Of a stretch of 37,583 bases of DNA, positions 26,601 through 35,458 are shown piece after piece. The DNA lies in assembly GCA_902528215.1 (NCBI GenBank), contig CABZRR010000013.1:1-37583 (forward strand). The letters are read 5' to 3'. Numbering within the stretch: position 1 is the stretch's first letter; every line of letters starts with the position of its first letter. Origin of the DNA: an uncultured SAR86 cluster bacterium. Lineage in GTDB: Bacteria > Pseudomonadota > Gammaproteobacteria > Magnimaribacterales > D2472. A program made the translations under genes and the position numbers. The notes below the pieces were generated by a model that was given only the letters and a program-made list of their open reading frames with translations, was not told where the DNA came from and made no database searches.

Positions 26601-26898
26601 TATCTCCAACGATAAGAGTGATTCCTGATACAGTCTCAGAATTATATTGACCTGATCTAACGGTTACATCATATGGACCACCAGGCTTTAAACCACCAGC
26701 ATTAAACCTTCCACTTGAACTTGTTGTTCTTGTGATAGTTGAATTTGTTGGTTTGTAAGTAACGGTTACATTAGCGCCACTTAAAGGAGTTCCAGAGGAG
26801 TCGCTAACTACACCCGTAATATCTGAGGTAAGCTCTTGTCCAAAGGCTGGGATTGCGATTAAAGATGCAATCATAAAAAAGTTTCGTAATAATTTCAT
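23689..26898 (-). CDS. Oar-like TonB-dependent receptor
   Basis: A 1069-residue outer-membrane receptor. A signal peptide (to about residue 20, cleavage after FG) is followed by a carboxypeptidase-regulatory-like beta domain (about 24-105), then a TonB-box-like EVVVV (about 112-116), a plug domain (about 130-245, with LRVDGVSFND and GGVIEIITKSGTN) and a long beta-barrel ending in FTYRFSL. This order matches the Oar group rather than classic siderophore receptors. Marine relatives handle large substrates such as peptides or polysaccharides; the substrate here is unknown. AGAGGA lies 5 bases before the ATG. It is monocistronic, with its own terminator. Confidence 0.93.
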   Translation of the reverse strand: MKLLRNFFMIASLIAIPAFGQELTSDITGVVSDSSGTPLSGANVTVTYKPTNSTITRTTSSSGRFNAGGLKPGGPYDVTVRSGQYNSETVSGITLIVGDTKRINFVLETIDEVVVVASAGTTLDTGYGFGTALTSKDIEQTASVQRDLKDFIRLNPLVSLDDAEENYEAISIAGAHPRTNDLRVDGVSFNDDFGLNANGYPSQRSPISLNSIEQLAVKVAPASVEYSGFRGGVIEIITKSGTNEFTGEVFSYDRGDSFMGDESNGDVYTFDLDDTSEGFAFGGPIIKDKAFFYVTYEEAEIAKPITHGPIGSGLPNNIRITTDEVANIRQITQDVYGFDPLGYTSSNVSMQEFTTVRLDYDLTDAHRLTVNYKEVDSSKLNGANNSSSTMTFSSAEYQKGEVTETTGMLLVSNWSDDFITEFSYSTKEQLTSQMSPVGQGLPFFQINDCGAQGIRCELGPDIFRSANQLATETTFTKLKGTYYMGNHKFTFGYENKLWDIYNVFIEAQDGGYEFEGIANYQAQIASSFEHQNSRSLSEEGGAAVFEYYLDSFYIQDEIDISEKLNVLIGVRYDEFDSDDSPALNQGFVDTFGFANGGIAGTNLINYRLSFDYEIDEISRLKGLFGTFSSKLPTVWISNAYTNDGVRIATYNQANAAPGCNPLVGVTTTMPACVNDAITNAPLLAAKVDFIAPSFEWPETQTFNLTYEREMGDWLLTSTYLNSKQDEANYRILDAGTGIIGDRALPAVLTAPDGRPILSQSESQFKTTKFGLYTNSGAQREVFSIQMSRFFNDGEGAFSIGYTHQNIDMICSMQSSTSHSNYGKCPASDFQYRSPARSIYETEHRLFATLSSTHYFFGPESPTTFNLFFERKSGLPGTLTFDTYSSPGRYQTQAFGHERRTNDDSAQLLYIPSGVDDPLVCFVSCTSPDLAVAGEILDLLYNTYGLANYAGQIVPPGAFEFPYQTTLDLKITQVLPGLRDDDEFVISLGIENLLNLLDDNAGEIFYGSYYGGIPVLDFELTPDLSRYIYGNSRGADYAFRYNPNDPYDLSKSAVNSIWRAQLGFTYRFSL

Positions 26899-26996
26899 AA
26901 TTTCCTCTAAAAATTAAAGTAAAGACGTTAGAATAATTCTATACCTGTTTTATGATTATGAAAAGGAACAATTCTGTAAGATTATGTAAATTTTAA

Positions 26997-28241
26997 TCAA
27001 ACTTCAATATGCGAGAACTTTGTATAATCTTGAAGGACTTCTGGGATAGTAATTTTACTTTTTTGATCAAAATTATTTTCAATAATTGCAATTAGAGCTC
27101 TGCCTGCAGCAAGTGCTGAACCGTTGAGTGTATGAACAAATTTTGATTTACCCTCTTCTTTAAATCTCATCTTAGCTCTTCTTGCCTGAAAATCATTACA
27201 ATTTGAGCATGAGGATATCTCTCTGTAGGATTCTTGACTTGGAATCCAAACCTCAAGATCATAAGTTTTTGAGGCAGAGAAACCTAAATCTCCTGAACAA
27301 AGTTCAACAACTTGATATGGAAGATCAAGCTCAATAAGTACTGATTCAGCATGAGAAGTAAGCTCTTCTAATGCTGAAAATGAATGATCTGGATGACAAA
27401 TTTGCACCAACTCAACTTTTTCAAATTGATGTTGTCTTATCAACCCTTTTGTATCTTTTCCGTAACTTCCAGCCTCAGATCGAAAACAACTTGTATGAGC
27501 AGTTAACTTTATTGGGAATTTATCAATATCTAAAATCTTATTTCTATATAAATTAGTTAAAGGTACTTCAGCTGTTGGTATTAAATAATAATCGTCAGTA
27601 AGCTGAAATAAATCATCTGAGAATTTTGGTAGCTGACCAGTAGAAGTCAAAGATGCTGTATTTGCAACCAAAGGTAAGTAATGCTCTTCATATCCGTGCT
27701 CTGAAGCTTTATCTAACATAAAAGCTATCAAAGCTCGTTGTAATTTAGATATTTCTCCTTTCAAGACTGCAAAACGAGATCCAGCCAAGAGATTAGCTGA
27801 TTCTATATCAATCATTGATGTTATATCTAGATGATCTTTTCCTTTAAAAATTTTTGGCTGACCATGCTCCCTAATTTTTACATTATTCTCTTCATTTAGG
27901 CCTATTGGAGTCGATGTATCTACAAGGTTAGGTAAATCCAACAAAAAATTTTCCAAAGCTAGCTGAACTTCATTCAGTTTGCTTGAGCATACTTCAAGAT
28001 CATTATTTACAGATTCAATTTTTTTGCTTAGCTTTGGATCATTCTTACCTTCTTTTTTTAATAATCCAAAATCCTGCGAAAGGACTTTACGCAGCGCCTG
28101 CAAATCCTCAGTTTCGGTTTGATATTTTTTTCGATCAGATTCTAAACTTTCATACAATTCATAATCTAAGTCATAATTTCTAGATTTAAGATTCTTAATA
28201 ACAATCTGAGAATTATTTTTTATAAAGTTTGCATCAATCAT
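26997..28241 (-). CDS. serS: Seryl-tRNA synthetase
   Basis: Class II synthetase that charges tRNA-Ser. The 414-residue protein has an N-terminal antiparallel coiled coil (about 30-100), the class II motif 2 as CFRSEAGSYGKDTKGL with RQHQFEKVEL, and motif 3 as NGSALAAGRALIAIIEN. SSCSNCNDFQARR is the typical serine-site region. In motif 3 the usual NGSGLA is NGSALA. It is the last gene of the ftsK-lolA-crcB-serS block, 3 bases after crcB. Its substrate tRNA-Ser(UGA) lies elsewhere in this window at 10127-10216. Confidence 0.97.
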   Translation of the reverse strand: MIDANFIKNNSQIVIKNLKSRNYDLDYELYESLESDRKKYQTETEDLQALRKVLSQDFGLLKKEGKNDPKLSKKIESVNNDLEVCSSKLNEVQLALENFLLDLPNLVDTSTPIGLNEENNVKIREHGQPKIFKGKDHLDITSMIDIESANLLAGSRFAVLKGEISKLQRALIAFMLDKASEHGYEEHYLPLVANTASLTSTGQLPKFSDDLFQLTDDYYLIPTAEVPLTNLYRNKILDIDKFPIKLTAHTSCFRSEAGSYGKDTKGLIRQHQFEKVELVQICHPDHSFSALEELTSHAESVLIELDLPYQVVELCSGDLGFSASKTYDLEVWIPSQESYREISSCSNCNDFQARRAKMRFKEEGKSKFVHTLNGSALAAGRALIAIIENNFDQKSKITIPEVLQDYTKFSHIEV

Positions 28242-28244
28242 TTT

Positions 28245-28613
28245 TTAAGATGTTTTAAACAAATAAAAAGCTAAAAATGTTCCTACTAAGCATGTAATTA
28301 TTGAGGCTAAAACGTAAATTAAAGCGTTCAGTTCTTTTCCATTGTATAGCAATTCAATTGTTTGCTGTGAGAAGGCTGACATTGTTGTAAAAGATCCCAG
28401 AAATCCAACAATTAACAAATGATAAGCATTTGATTTGAAGTCAGAAATATATGCCATTGCAATTCCAATAAAAAAGCATCCAATAAAATTTACAAACATT
28501 ATTCCACTAGGCAGCATAAAAAAATGAAAATCTTTCATTGAATCATTGATTAAATACCTTAGTGGAGCGCCTAATGACCCGCCTAATGCTATAAAAAATA
28601 ATTTTGTTGTCAT
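28245..28613 (-). CDS. crcB: Fluoride channel CrcB/Fluc
   Basis: A 122-residue membrane protein with four helices that exports fluoride as a dual-topology dimer. Conserved: GGSLGAPLRY (9-18), the pore Asn in FVNFIGCFFIG (about 41-51), and GFLGSFTTMSAFS (about 70-82), normally GFLGGFTTFSTFS. Those FTT and Ser positions form the central Na+ site and fluoride path. It overlaps lolA by 4 bases and serS follows after 3 bases. There is no fluoride riboswitch, since it has no leader of its own. Confidence 0.93.
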   Translation of the reverse strand: MTTKLFFIALGGSLGAPLRYLINDSMKDFHFFMLPSGIMFVNFIGCFFIGIAMAYISDFKSNAYHLLIVGFLGSFTTMSAFSQQTIELLYNGKELNALIYVLASIITCLVGTFLAFYLFKTS

Positions 28614-29122
28614 AACGGTTGCAGTTCTATTCCATGTTCTACCCCAAGGGGATCTGTATATCGAATAAGTTCAAGTTTATTCTTAAAAAATAAAAAACTG
28701 ACTAAATTATTCTGCTCATAAGACATAACTTCTATTGCGTCATCATCAACAATGTTTACTCTGTATTTTGGATTATTTTCATCAATGCCTTCAATTAAGA
28801 GATTCAGAAAAAAATTATTGGCTTGATCAATATTAATTGATTGCTTTTGATCTAAGTACAAATCATGAATCTCAATTATGCCACCTTCGATTCTATAATT
28901 TTCTTTAAATGGAGTAAGAATATTAATTGTGATTCCAGTTTCATCAAAAAATATTTTGCCTGAGGAATTATCTATCTTCATAGCGGACTGATTTAATGAT
29001 CTCTCAATAAAGGCGTAATTTTTTTTTAGTTCTGCGTTAAGCAGTGATAATGAAATTTTATCTTCATTAGCTAAAACGGAAAAATTAATAGCAAATATTA
29101 TTAAAAATAAGCGAGCAATCAT
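28610..29122 (-). CDS. lolA: Periplasmic lipoprotein carrier LolA
   Basis: A 170-residue periplasmic protein that ferries lipoproteins from LolCDE to LolB. It has a signal peptide ([18 protein letters not shown], cleavage before NEDK). The following strand pattern, including [23 protein letters not shown] and the hydrophobic-cavity strands, fits the LolA half-barrel, though the sequence is divergent. Identification rests largely on position: it overlaps ftsK by 4 bases (ATGA) and crcB by 4 bases, in the standard ftsK-lolA order. It is slightly shorter than E. coli LolA. Confidence 0.87.
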   Translation of the reverse strand: MIARLFLIIFAINFSVLANEDKISLSLLNAELKKNYAFIERSLNQSAMKIDNSSGKIFFDETGITINILTPFKENYRIEGGIIEIHDLYLDQKQSINIDQANNFFLNLLIEGIDENNPKYRVNIVDDDAIEVMSYEQNNLVSFLFFKNKLELIRYTDPLGVEHGIELQPL

Positions 29123-31419
29123 TGCTGCTTAGGAACCAAAACTTCTCGACTGCCATTGTTGCTCATTTCTGAAACTAATCCTGCCATTTCCATGGCTTCG
29201 ATTATCCTAGCTGCTCGGTTATAACCAATTCTTAGTTTTCGTTGTACAGCAGAAATTGATGCTCTTCTGGATTCTATTACAAAACTTACTGCTTCATCAT
29301 AAAGTTCGTCATTTTCATCAGATGAGTCTGAGTAATCTGCATCAGACCAACCAGGAATAGGTCCTGTTTCCTGCATGTCAGATGTAATCTCATCTAAATA
29401 ATTTGGCTCAGATTTCTCTCTCCAACTGTTAACAACTCTATGAACTTCGTCGTCCCCAACAAATGCACCATGAACTCTTTCCGGAACACCTTGCCCTGCG
29501 GGGAGGTATAGCATGTCACCTGCCCCTAGAAGTTGCTCAGCACCTCCTTGATCAAGGATGGTTCTTGAGTCAATTTTAGATGATACTTGAAACGCAATTC
29601 TTGACGGAATATTAGCTTTTATAAGTCCTGTTATAACATCGACGGACGGTCTTTGAGTTGCAAGAATAAGATGAATTCCTGCTGCCCTTGCCTTTTGAGC
29701 GATTCGTGCAATGAGATGTTCAACTTTTTTGCCTACTATCATTATCATGTCTGCAAACTCATCCACCACCACCACAATAGAGGGCAATTCCTCAAGAAGG
29801 ATCTCCTCATCTTCACGAAATGGATCAAGTAATGGCTTGCCAGCTGCATTAGCTTCAGCTACTTTCTGATTAAATGCTGAAAGACCTCTAACACCCATTT
29901 CAGACATCAGTTTATAACGTCTATCCATCTCGGCTACACACCATCTCAATCCATTTGATGCATCATTCATATCTGTAATAACTGGTGTTAGAAGGTGAGG
30001 TATGCCCTCATAAACTGAAAGTTCAAGTATTTTGGGATCTATCATTATTAGACGAACTCTTTCAGGATCAGATTTAAATAATAAACTTAGTAACATTGCG
30101 TTAAGTCCGACAGACTTACCCGAACCAGTGGTACCAGCAACTAATAAATGAGGCATTTTTTCCAAATTAACAACTATAGGTTTACCAGCTATGTCATGAC
30201 CTAAGGCCATCGAAAGAGGTGAGTGTGAGTTATAAAATGTATCAGAAGACAATATTTCGGTTAAACGAACCATCTTTCTATTTGTATTAGGTATCTCGAT
30301 TCCAACAACTGACTTGCCAGGTATTACCTCTACCACCCTAACGCTTGTTACAGCAAGAGACCTAGCGATATCTTGAGCTATGTTTGTAATTTTGCTTGCT
30401 TTCGTTCCTGGAGCTGGCTGAATTTCAAATCGAGTTACAACTGGTCCTGGGATTACAGAAACAACAGATGCTTCAATTCCAAATTCTAGTAGTTTTACTT
30501 CAAGTCTATCTGCAACCTCGTCAAGTTGTCCTTTAGTAAGAGATGACCCATCGTCAAGAACTCTATCAAGGAGATCAGTTGAGGGCATCTCTTGGCTGAA
30601 ATTTTTATCTTTAGATTTAAAAACAGTAGACGAGCTAGCGGATTCACTTTTTTGAGCCTCAGGTTTAACTGATGCACTAGAAATTTCAGCAGACTTGTCC
30701 TCTACCTTAGAAGATTTAGCTGCCTGAGGGAGATTTAATTCTCTTGGTTTAGCCACTAAATTGGCAGGCTTTGGAGCTATTTTATTAACAGGTTTAAATT
30801 TTGAAATATCAATTAATCTCAGCGAGTTAAATATAAATTTTAATAAGCGAACAAATTGAGATGTAAATTCTAGAAAAAAATATTTAGTGTTTTTCCCAAT
30901 GTTATCTATAAGAGATAACCAAGAAAATGAAAAAGTAATAGAAATCGAGACAAGAAAGAAAATTACTATAAATATTAAAGAGCCAACAACACCAAAAATA
31001 TTAGATAGATTGGAAAAGATTAGATCTCCAACCAAACCACCTGATGAAGACTGAGGAAAGTAATCACCTGAATAATAAAATTCACATAAAGTTGCGAATG
31101 AAGAGATTAAAAAAATCGCGGAAGTAATTTTAATAACTTTATGAAGCCTATCTGTTCGTTGATTGAAAAAAAGTGTTTTTATGGCAGCGAAAGACATAAT
31201 TGCTAAGAATAAATATGCGCCTAACCCAACAACTGAAAATAATGCATCAGAAAGGTAAGCTCCAAAGGGTCCGCCAAGATTTTGGATATTACCTGACAAA
31301 GAACTAATCGAAGATAAGCTTGGATCGAGAGAAGAATAAGAAAGAAGAGATATCAAAATATATAAAACTGAGCCCAAACAGAAAAATGCAAATACATTTT
31401 TTAGAGTTCCAGTTGGCAA
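29119..31419 (-). CDS. ftsK: DNA translocase FtsK
   Basis: Septal DNA pump that clears and resolves chromosome dimers. From this TTG start it has 766 residues: four N-terminal membrane helices (to about 170), a short proline/serine-rich linker, then the RecA-like motor with Walker A GTTGSGKS and Walker [10 protein letters not shown], and a C-terminal winged-helix gamma domain (with [22 protein letters not shown]). The linker is far shorter than in E. coli FtsK. The true start may be ATC at 31446, which lies 6 bases after AGGAG and would give MAKKQEQ; the TTG has only a weak AAGAG. The first gene of the ftsK-lolA-crcB-serS operon. Confidence 0.95.
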   Translation of the reverse strand: MPTGTLKNVFAFFCLGSVLYILISLLSYSSLDPSLSSISSLSGNIQNLGGPFGAYLSDALFSVVGLGAYLFLAIMSFAAIKTLFFNQRTDRLHKVIKITSAIFLISSFATLCEFYYSGDYFPQSSSGGLVGDLIFSNLSNIFGVVGSLIFIVIFFLVSISITFSFSWLSLIDNIGKNTKYFFLEFTSQFVRLLKFIFNSLRLIDISKFKPVNKIAPKPANLVAKPRELNLPQAAKSSKVEDKSAEISSASVKPEAQKSESASSSTVFKSKDKNFSQEMPSTDLLDRVLDDGSSLTKGQLDEVADRLEVKLLEFGIEASVVSVIPGPVVTRFEIQPAPGTKASKITNIAQDIARSLAVTSVRVVEVIPGKSVVGIEIPNTNRKMVRLTEILSSDTFYNSHSPLSMALGHDIAGKPIVVNLEKMPHLLVAGTTGSGKSVGLNAMLLSLLFKSDPERVRLIMIDPKILELSVYEGIPHLLTPVITDMNDASNGLRWCVAEMDRRYKLMSEMGVRGLSAFNQKVAEANAAGKPLLDPFREDEEILLEELPSIVVVVDEFADMIMIVGKKVEHLIARIAQKARAAGIHLILATQRPSVDVITGLIKANIPSRIAFQVSSKIDSRTILDQGGAEQLLGAGDMLYLPAGQGVPERVHGAFVGDDEVHRVVNSWREKSEPNYLDEITSDMQETGPIPGWSDADYSDSSDENDELYDEAVSFVIESRRASISAVQRKLRIGYNRAARIIEAMEMAGLVSEMSNNGSREVLVPKQQ

Positions 31420-31452
31420 ATTTGATTGCTCTTGTTTTTTAGCGATGATTTA

Positions 31453-31457
31453 CTCCT
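31453..31457 (-). promoter_or_regulatory. Shine-Dalgarno AGGAG that argues for an ATC start of ftsK
   Basis: AGGAG is followed by TAA (in-frame stop), then ATC ATC GCT in the ftsK frame. No ATG, GTG or TTG occurs within 12 bases of it; the nearest canonical start, TTG 31419, is 33 bases downstream of the AGGAG. The second ATC (31446-31444) has a 6-base spacing. Confidence 0.5.
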
Positions 31458-31466
31458 GTTACTAGT

Positions 31467-31472
31467 ATTATA
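31467..31472 (-). promoter_or_regulatory. -10 element of ftsK operon
   Basis: TATAAT on the minus strand. Transcription would start near 31460, a few bases before AGGAG (31457-31453). The -35 is not convincing. It is back-to-back with the trxB promoter in the 119-base divergent gap. Confidence 0.5.
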
Positions 31473-31505
31473 TTGAGATATGACTTATTTAGTTAGAAAA
31501 GATAA

Positions 31506-32474
<969 letters not shown>

Positions 32475-32606
32475 TTATTGACCAGAAACCCAAAAAACCA
32501 TACCTACCACAAAAACAGCTATAAGAGTAATCGCAACTCTTGAGTCTGATTTGCTGTCTTCATTAGCTTCTTGTGATTCAAAATATTCATCATATTTATC
32601 CGGCAT
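32475..32606 (-). CDS. Small single-pass membrane protein, 43 residues
   Basis: An overlooked short gene. Its ATG (32606-32604) lies 2 bases after the acuI stop, with GGAG 7 bases upstream formed by the last acuI codons. The protein starts MPDKYDEYFESQEANEDS, an acidic soluble segment of about 20 residues, followed by one hydrophobic helix (about 25-40) and a short end WVSGQ. It ends flush against trxB, one base after its stop. It fills the whole gap between acuI and trxB. No homologue or function is recognised. Co-expression with the HSD10-like SDR and acuI is implied by spacing. Confidence 0.65.
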   Translation of the reverse strand: MPDKYDEYFESQEANEDSKSDSRVAITLIAVFVVGMVFWVSGQ

Positions 32607-32608
32607 AT

Positions 32609-33592
32609 TTATTCTCCATGTTTTAAGACAACTCTGCCTTGTTGACCGCCTTGTAAAATTAGATCAATTTCTTGTTGCAAGTTTTCTTTGGTTACAACTT
32701 TTATTATCGGCGAAAGATCTAATTTCCACTCGTTGGCAAATTTCTTCCAAATACTAGTTTTAAATTCCAATGATGATTCTGCTGAATCAATACCCGCAAG
32801 TGTTATTCCTCGTAAAATAAATGGAAAAACTGATGTGTTCACTTCAATACCTGCAACATTCCCACAACATGCTACAACACCATGAGGTGAAATTTGACTA
32901 AGCATTTTACTTAATATGTTTCCTCCAACTGTATCAATTGCTGAGGAAAATAAAGCTCTCTCCAGGGGTTTTGCAGGACCCTCCAAAAAATCATCACGCA
33001 AGATTACATTTTTAGCACCAATTGATTTTAGAAAATCAACGGACGATGACTTACCAGTTAATGCTGAAACCTCTTTACCTAATTTAGACATTAACATTAC
33101 ACCAATAGAGCCAACTCCACCGGTGGCTCCCGATACCAAAACAGGAAGATCTGATTTCTTTGAGGATTCCTGTATTTTTAATACACTAGCCGCAGCTGTT
33201 AACCCAGCGGTACCTATAGACATAGCCTGTGAACTTGTCAGAGATGATGGCTTTTTTACAACCCAGTTAGCTGGAACATTTATAAACTCACCAAAACCTC
33301 CCGGTGTGTTCATACCCATGTCATAGCCAGTAACTAAAACTTCATCTCCCTCAACAAAATTAGAAGAATTGGCATCAGAAATTATTCCTGCAGCATCAAT
33401 TCCCGGAACAAATGGATAGTTTCTTGTAACTCCTTTATTTCCAGATGCCGATAAAGCATCCTTATAATTTAATGAAGAAAAAGAAACCTCTATTTGAACA
33501 AATCCTTCTGACGGCTTTTCAAGGGCAAGTTCAGATATTGAGGCAGAAAAAGCACCATCTATCTCCTCAACATAATATGCTGAGTATTTCAT
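32609..33592 (-). CDS. acuI: Acrylyl-CoA reductase (AcuI/YhdH-type MDR)
   Basis: A 327-residue zinc-free medium-chain reductase of the YhdH/AcuI group. Seen: LNYKDALSASG (about 41-51), FVPGIDAAG (about 61-69), GGFGEF near 99, the NADPH-binding SGATGGVGSIGV and LTGK after it, and ACCGNVAG. AcuI reduces toxic acryloyl-CoA to propionyl-CoA with NADPH, which matters in the breakdown of DMSP, acrylate and 3-hydroxypropionate. The start codon overlaps the upstream SDR stop (TAATG). No DMSP lyase or demethylase gene is in the window, so the source of acryloyl-CoA is open. A general quinone-reductase-like role is the alternative. Confidence 0.85.
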   Translation of the reverse strand: MKYSAYYVEEIDGAFSASISELALEKPSEGFVQIEVSFSSLNYKDALSASGNKGVTRNYPFVPGIDAAGIISDANSSNFVEGDEVLVTGYDMGMNTPGGFGEFINVPANWVVKKPSSLTSSQAMSIGTAGLTAAASVLKIQESSKKSDLPVLVSGATGGVGSIGVMLMSKLGKEVSALTGKSSSVDFLKSIGAKNVILRDDFLEGPAKPLERALFSSAIDTVGGNILSKMLSQISPHGVVACCGNVAGIEVNTSVFPFILRGITLAGIDSAESSLEFKTSIWKKFANEWKLDLSPIIKVVTKENLQQEIDLILQGGQQGRVVLKHGE

Positions 33593-34362
33593 TATCTTGG
33601 CTTCATTCTCATAGCTGAATCAAGTCTAATTGTTTCCCCATTCAAATATGTATTTTCAACAATATGCGCAGCTAAATTGCCAAATTCAGCAGGAATGCCA
33701 AATCTGTGAGGAAATTGTGTTGATTCAAGCAAAGGATCTCTTACTTTATCCGGAGCTAATTTCATCAATGGCGTATCAAAAATACCCGGTGCAATGGTGT
33801 TAACTCTTATTCCATGCCTTGCTAGATCTCTTGCTGCAGTTAAAGTTAAGCCAATAACACCGGCTTTGGATGCGCTGTAGGCAGATTGTCCAATTTGTCC
33901 TTCATAGCCAGCAATTGAAGCAGTATTGATAATTACACCTTTTTCACCATCCTCAGCAGCCTCGTTTTTATTCATCAATTCTGCAGCTAAGCGCATTACA
34001 TTAAATGTTCCAACTAAATTTAGATCAATAATAAATTTAAAGTGATCCAGTGGATGTGGCGCATCCTTTCCAATTATTCTGGCCCCATATCCAGTACCGG
34101 CACAATTGATAGCAACGTGTAATTTTCCAAACTCTTCTTCTATTTTTGACATTGCGTTTTTCACAGGCTCTTCTTCCATGATGTTCGTATTGATATATTT
34201 AACGTTATCATCACCTAGTTCAGTACAAATGGGCTTTGCATTGTCATCGTTAATATCTAAGATCATAACTTTTGCACCTTGACTAACAAAATGTCTAGTC
34301 GAGGCTTCTCCCAAACCAGATGCTCCCCCAGTAATCGCAATAATTTTATCTTTTAATTCCAT
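33592..34362 (-). CDS. HSD10-like 3-hydroxyacyl-CoA dehydrogenase (SDR)
   Basis: A 256-residue SDR resembling type 2 3-hydroxyacyl-CoA dehydrogenase (HSD17B10). Seen: TGGASGLGEA (11-20), MILDINDDN with the NAD-selective Asp, NCAGTGYGARIIGKD (about 86-100), catalytic Ser in NTASIAGYEGQIGQ, YSASK, and IAPGIFDTPL with RFGIPAEFGNLAAHIVEN near the end. It probably oxidises 3-hydroxyacyl-CoAs with NAD, for example branched or short chains. It is translationally coupled to acuI by a one-base overlap, supporting joint work on short acyl-CoA intermediates such as 3-hydroxypropionyl-CoA or 2-methyl-3-hydroxybutyryl-CoA. Confidence 0.88.
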   Translation of the reverse strand: MELKDKIIAITGGASGLGEASTRHFVSQGAKVMILDINDDNAKPICTELGDDNVKYINTNIMEEEPVKNAMSKIEEEFGKLHVAINCAGTGYGARIIGKDAPHPLDHFKFIIDLNLVGTFNVMRLAAELMNKNEAAEDGEKGVIINTASIAGYEGQIGQSAYSASKAGVIGLTLTAARDLARHGIRVNTIAPGIFDTPLMKLAPDKVRDPLLESTQFPHRFGIPAEFGNLAAHIVENTYLNGETIRLDSAMRMKPR

Positions 34363-34440
34363 TTCATGTCTCCGTATTTAAAGGAAATTATACCTATCAA
34401 TTCCAAAAAAAGGGTCCCATAAGAAAGTTAAAAATCCTAT

Positions 34441-34456
34441 TGGCATGATTATTGCA
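34441..34456 (+). promoter_or_regulatory. Sigma-54 (RpoN) promoter of the porin-glnK-amtB operon
   Basis: TGGCATG-ATTA-TTGCA, which matches the sigma-54 consensus TGGCAYR-N4-TTGCW at every defined position. The GG and GC dinucleotides have the required -24/-12 spacing. Transcription would begin near 34467, leaving a 30-base leader that contains AAGGAGA before the ATG at 34497. The genes it controls are textbook NtrC/sigma-54 targets. I see no clear NtrC palindrome in the 78 bases upstream. Confidence 0.88.
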
Positions 34457-34496
34457 TTTAATTGTATGTAACTTCATAAATATTTAAGGAGAAATT

Positions 34497-35090
34497 ATGA
34501 AAAAATTATTATTGCTTGTAGGGATGCTTGCTATGCCTTCTTTTGCAGCTGTTAGCGCTAATGTAGCCTTTACAACAGATTATGTTTGGAGAGGTATGAC
34601 ACAAAGTGATGGTCCTGCTGTTCAAGGCGGATTTGATTTTGAAGCAGATGGCGGCTTTTATGCAGGCTTTTGGGGATCAAATGTTAACTTTAACGATGGC
34701 GCAGGTAGTGAATTGGATTACTATGCTGGCTACGGTTTTTCTATGGGTGACGTTGGTGTAGACATCGGCTACATTGCATTCGATTATCCTGAGAACCAGA
34801 CAGGTTTAGACTTTGAAGAAATCTATCTCGGTCTTTCATTTGGTGATTTGGGCTTATTCTTTGCCTCTGGGCAAGATGGTGCTCCAGATTACACAGAATT
34901 TTCATATGGAATTGGGCCAGTCTCTCTATCATATGGTACTTATGACGATGTCAGTGACAATATAACTTTAAGTTATGGATTTGCATGTGGTTCGTATGAA
35001 TGTGGATTAACAATGTATGACATGACTGATGAAGGTTATGGAACTGGAGATGAGGACGGAATTTTCTTTTCAATAGCAGCTAGTTTATAA
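34497..35090 (+). CDS. TorF-family putative outer-membrane porin
   Basis: A 197-residue protein of the TorF / Gcw_chp type. A signal peptide (MKKLLLLVGMLAMPSFA, then AVSA) is followed by alternating strands rich in Gly, Tyr and Asp that suggest a small beta-barrel. FTTDYVWRGMTQSDG (about residues 23-37) is the family N-terminal signature, and the C-terminus ends in a phenylalanine-rich strand (IFFSIAASL). It heads an operon with glnK (6 bases downstream) and amtB, under a sigma-54 promoter. An outer-membrane path for ammonium or another nitrogen compound is inferred from this position; the family has no firmly proven substrate. Confidence 0.87.
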   Translation: MKKLLLLVGMLAMPSFAAVSANVAFTTDYVWRGMTQSDGPAVQGGFDFEADGGFYAGFWGSNVNFNDGAGSELDYYAGYGFSMGDVGVDIGYIAFDYPENQTGLDFEEIYLGLSFGDLGLFFASGQDGAPDYTEFSYGIGPVSLSYGTYDDVSDNITLSYGFACGSYECGLTMYDMTDEGYGTGDEDGIFFSIAASL

Positions 35091-35435
<345 letters not shown>

Positions 35436-35445
35436 TAATTTAAAT

Positions 35446-35452
35446 AAGGAGG
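35446..35452 (+). promoter_or_regulatory. Consensus Shine-Dalgarno of amtB
   Basis: AAGGAGG with 6 bases to the ATG at 35459. It is the strongest ribosome-binding site I see in the window, and contrasts with the weak site of glnK just upstream. It may set a high AmtB-to-GlnK ratio. Confidence 0.8.
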
Positions 35453-35458
35453 ATTATT

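Noticed and set aside
28613-28640. A fluoride riboswitch before crcB.
   Set aside because: crcB overlaps lolA by 4 bases, so there is no leader for one.
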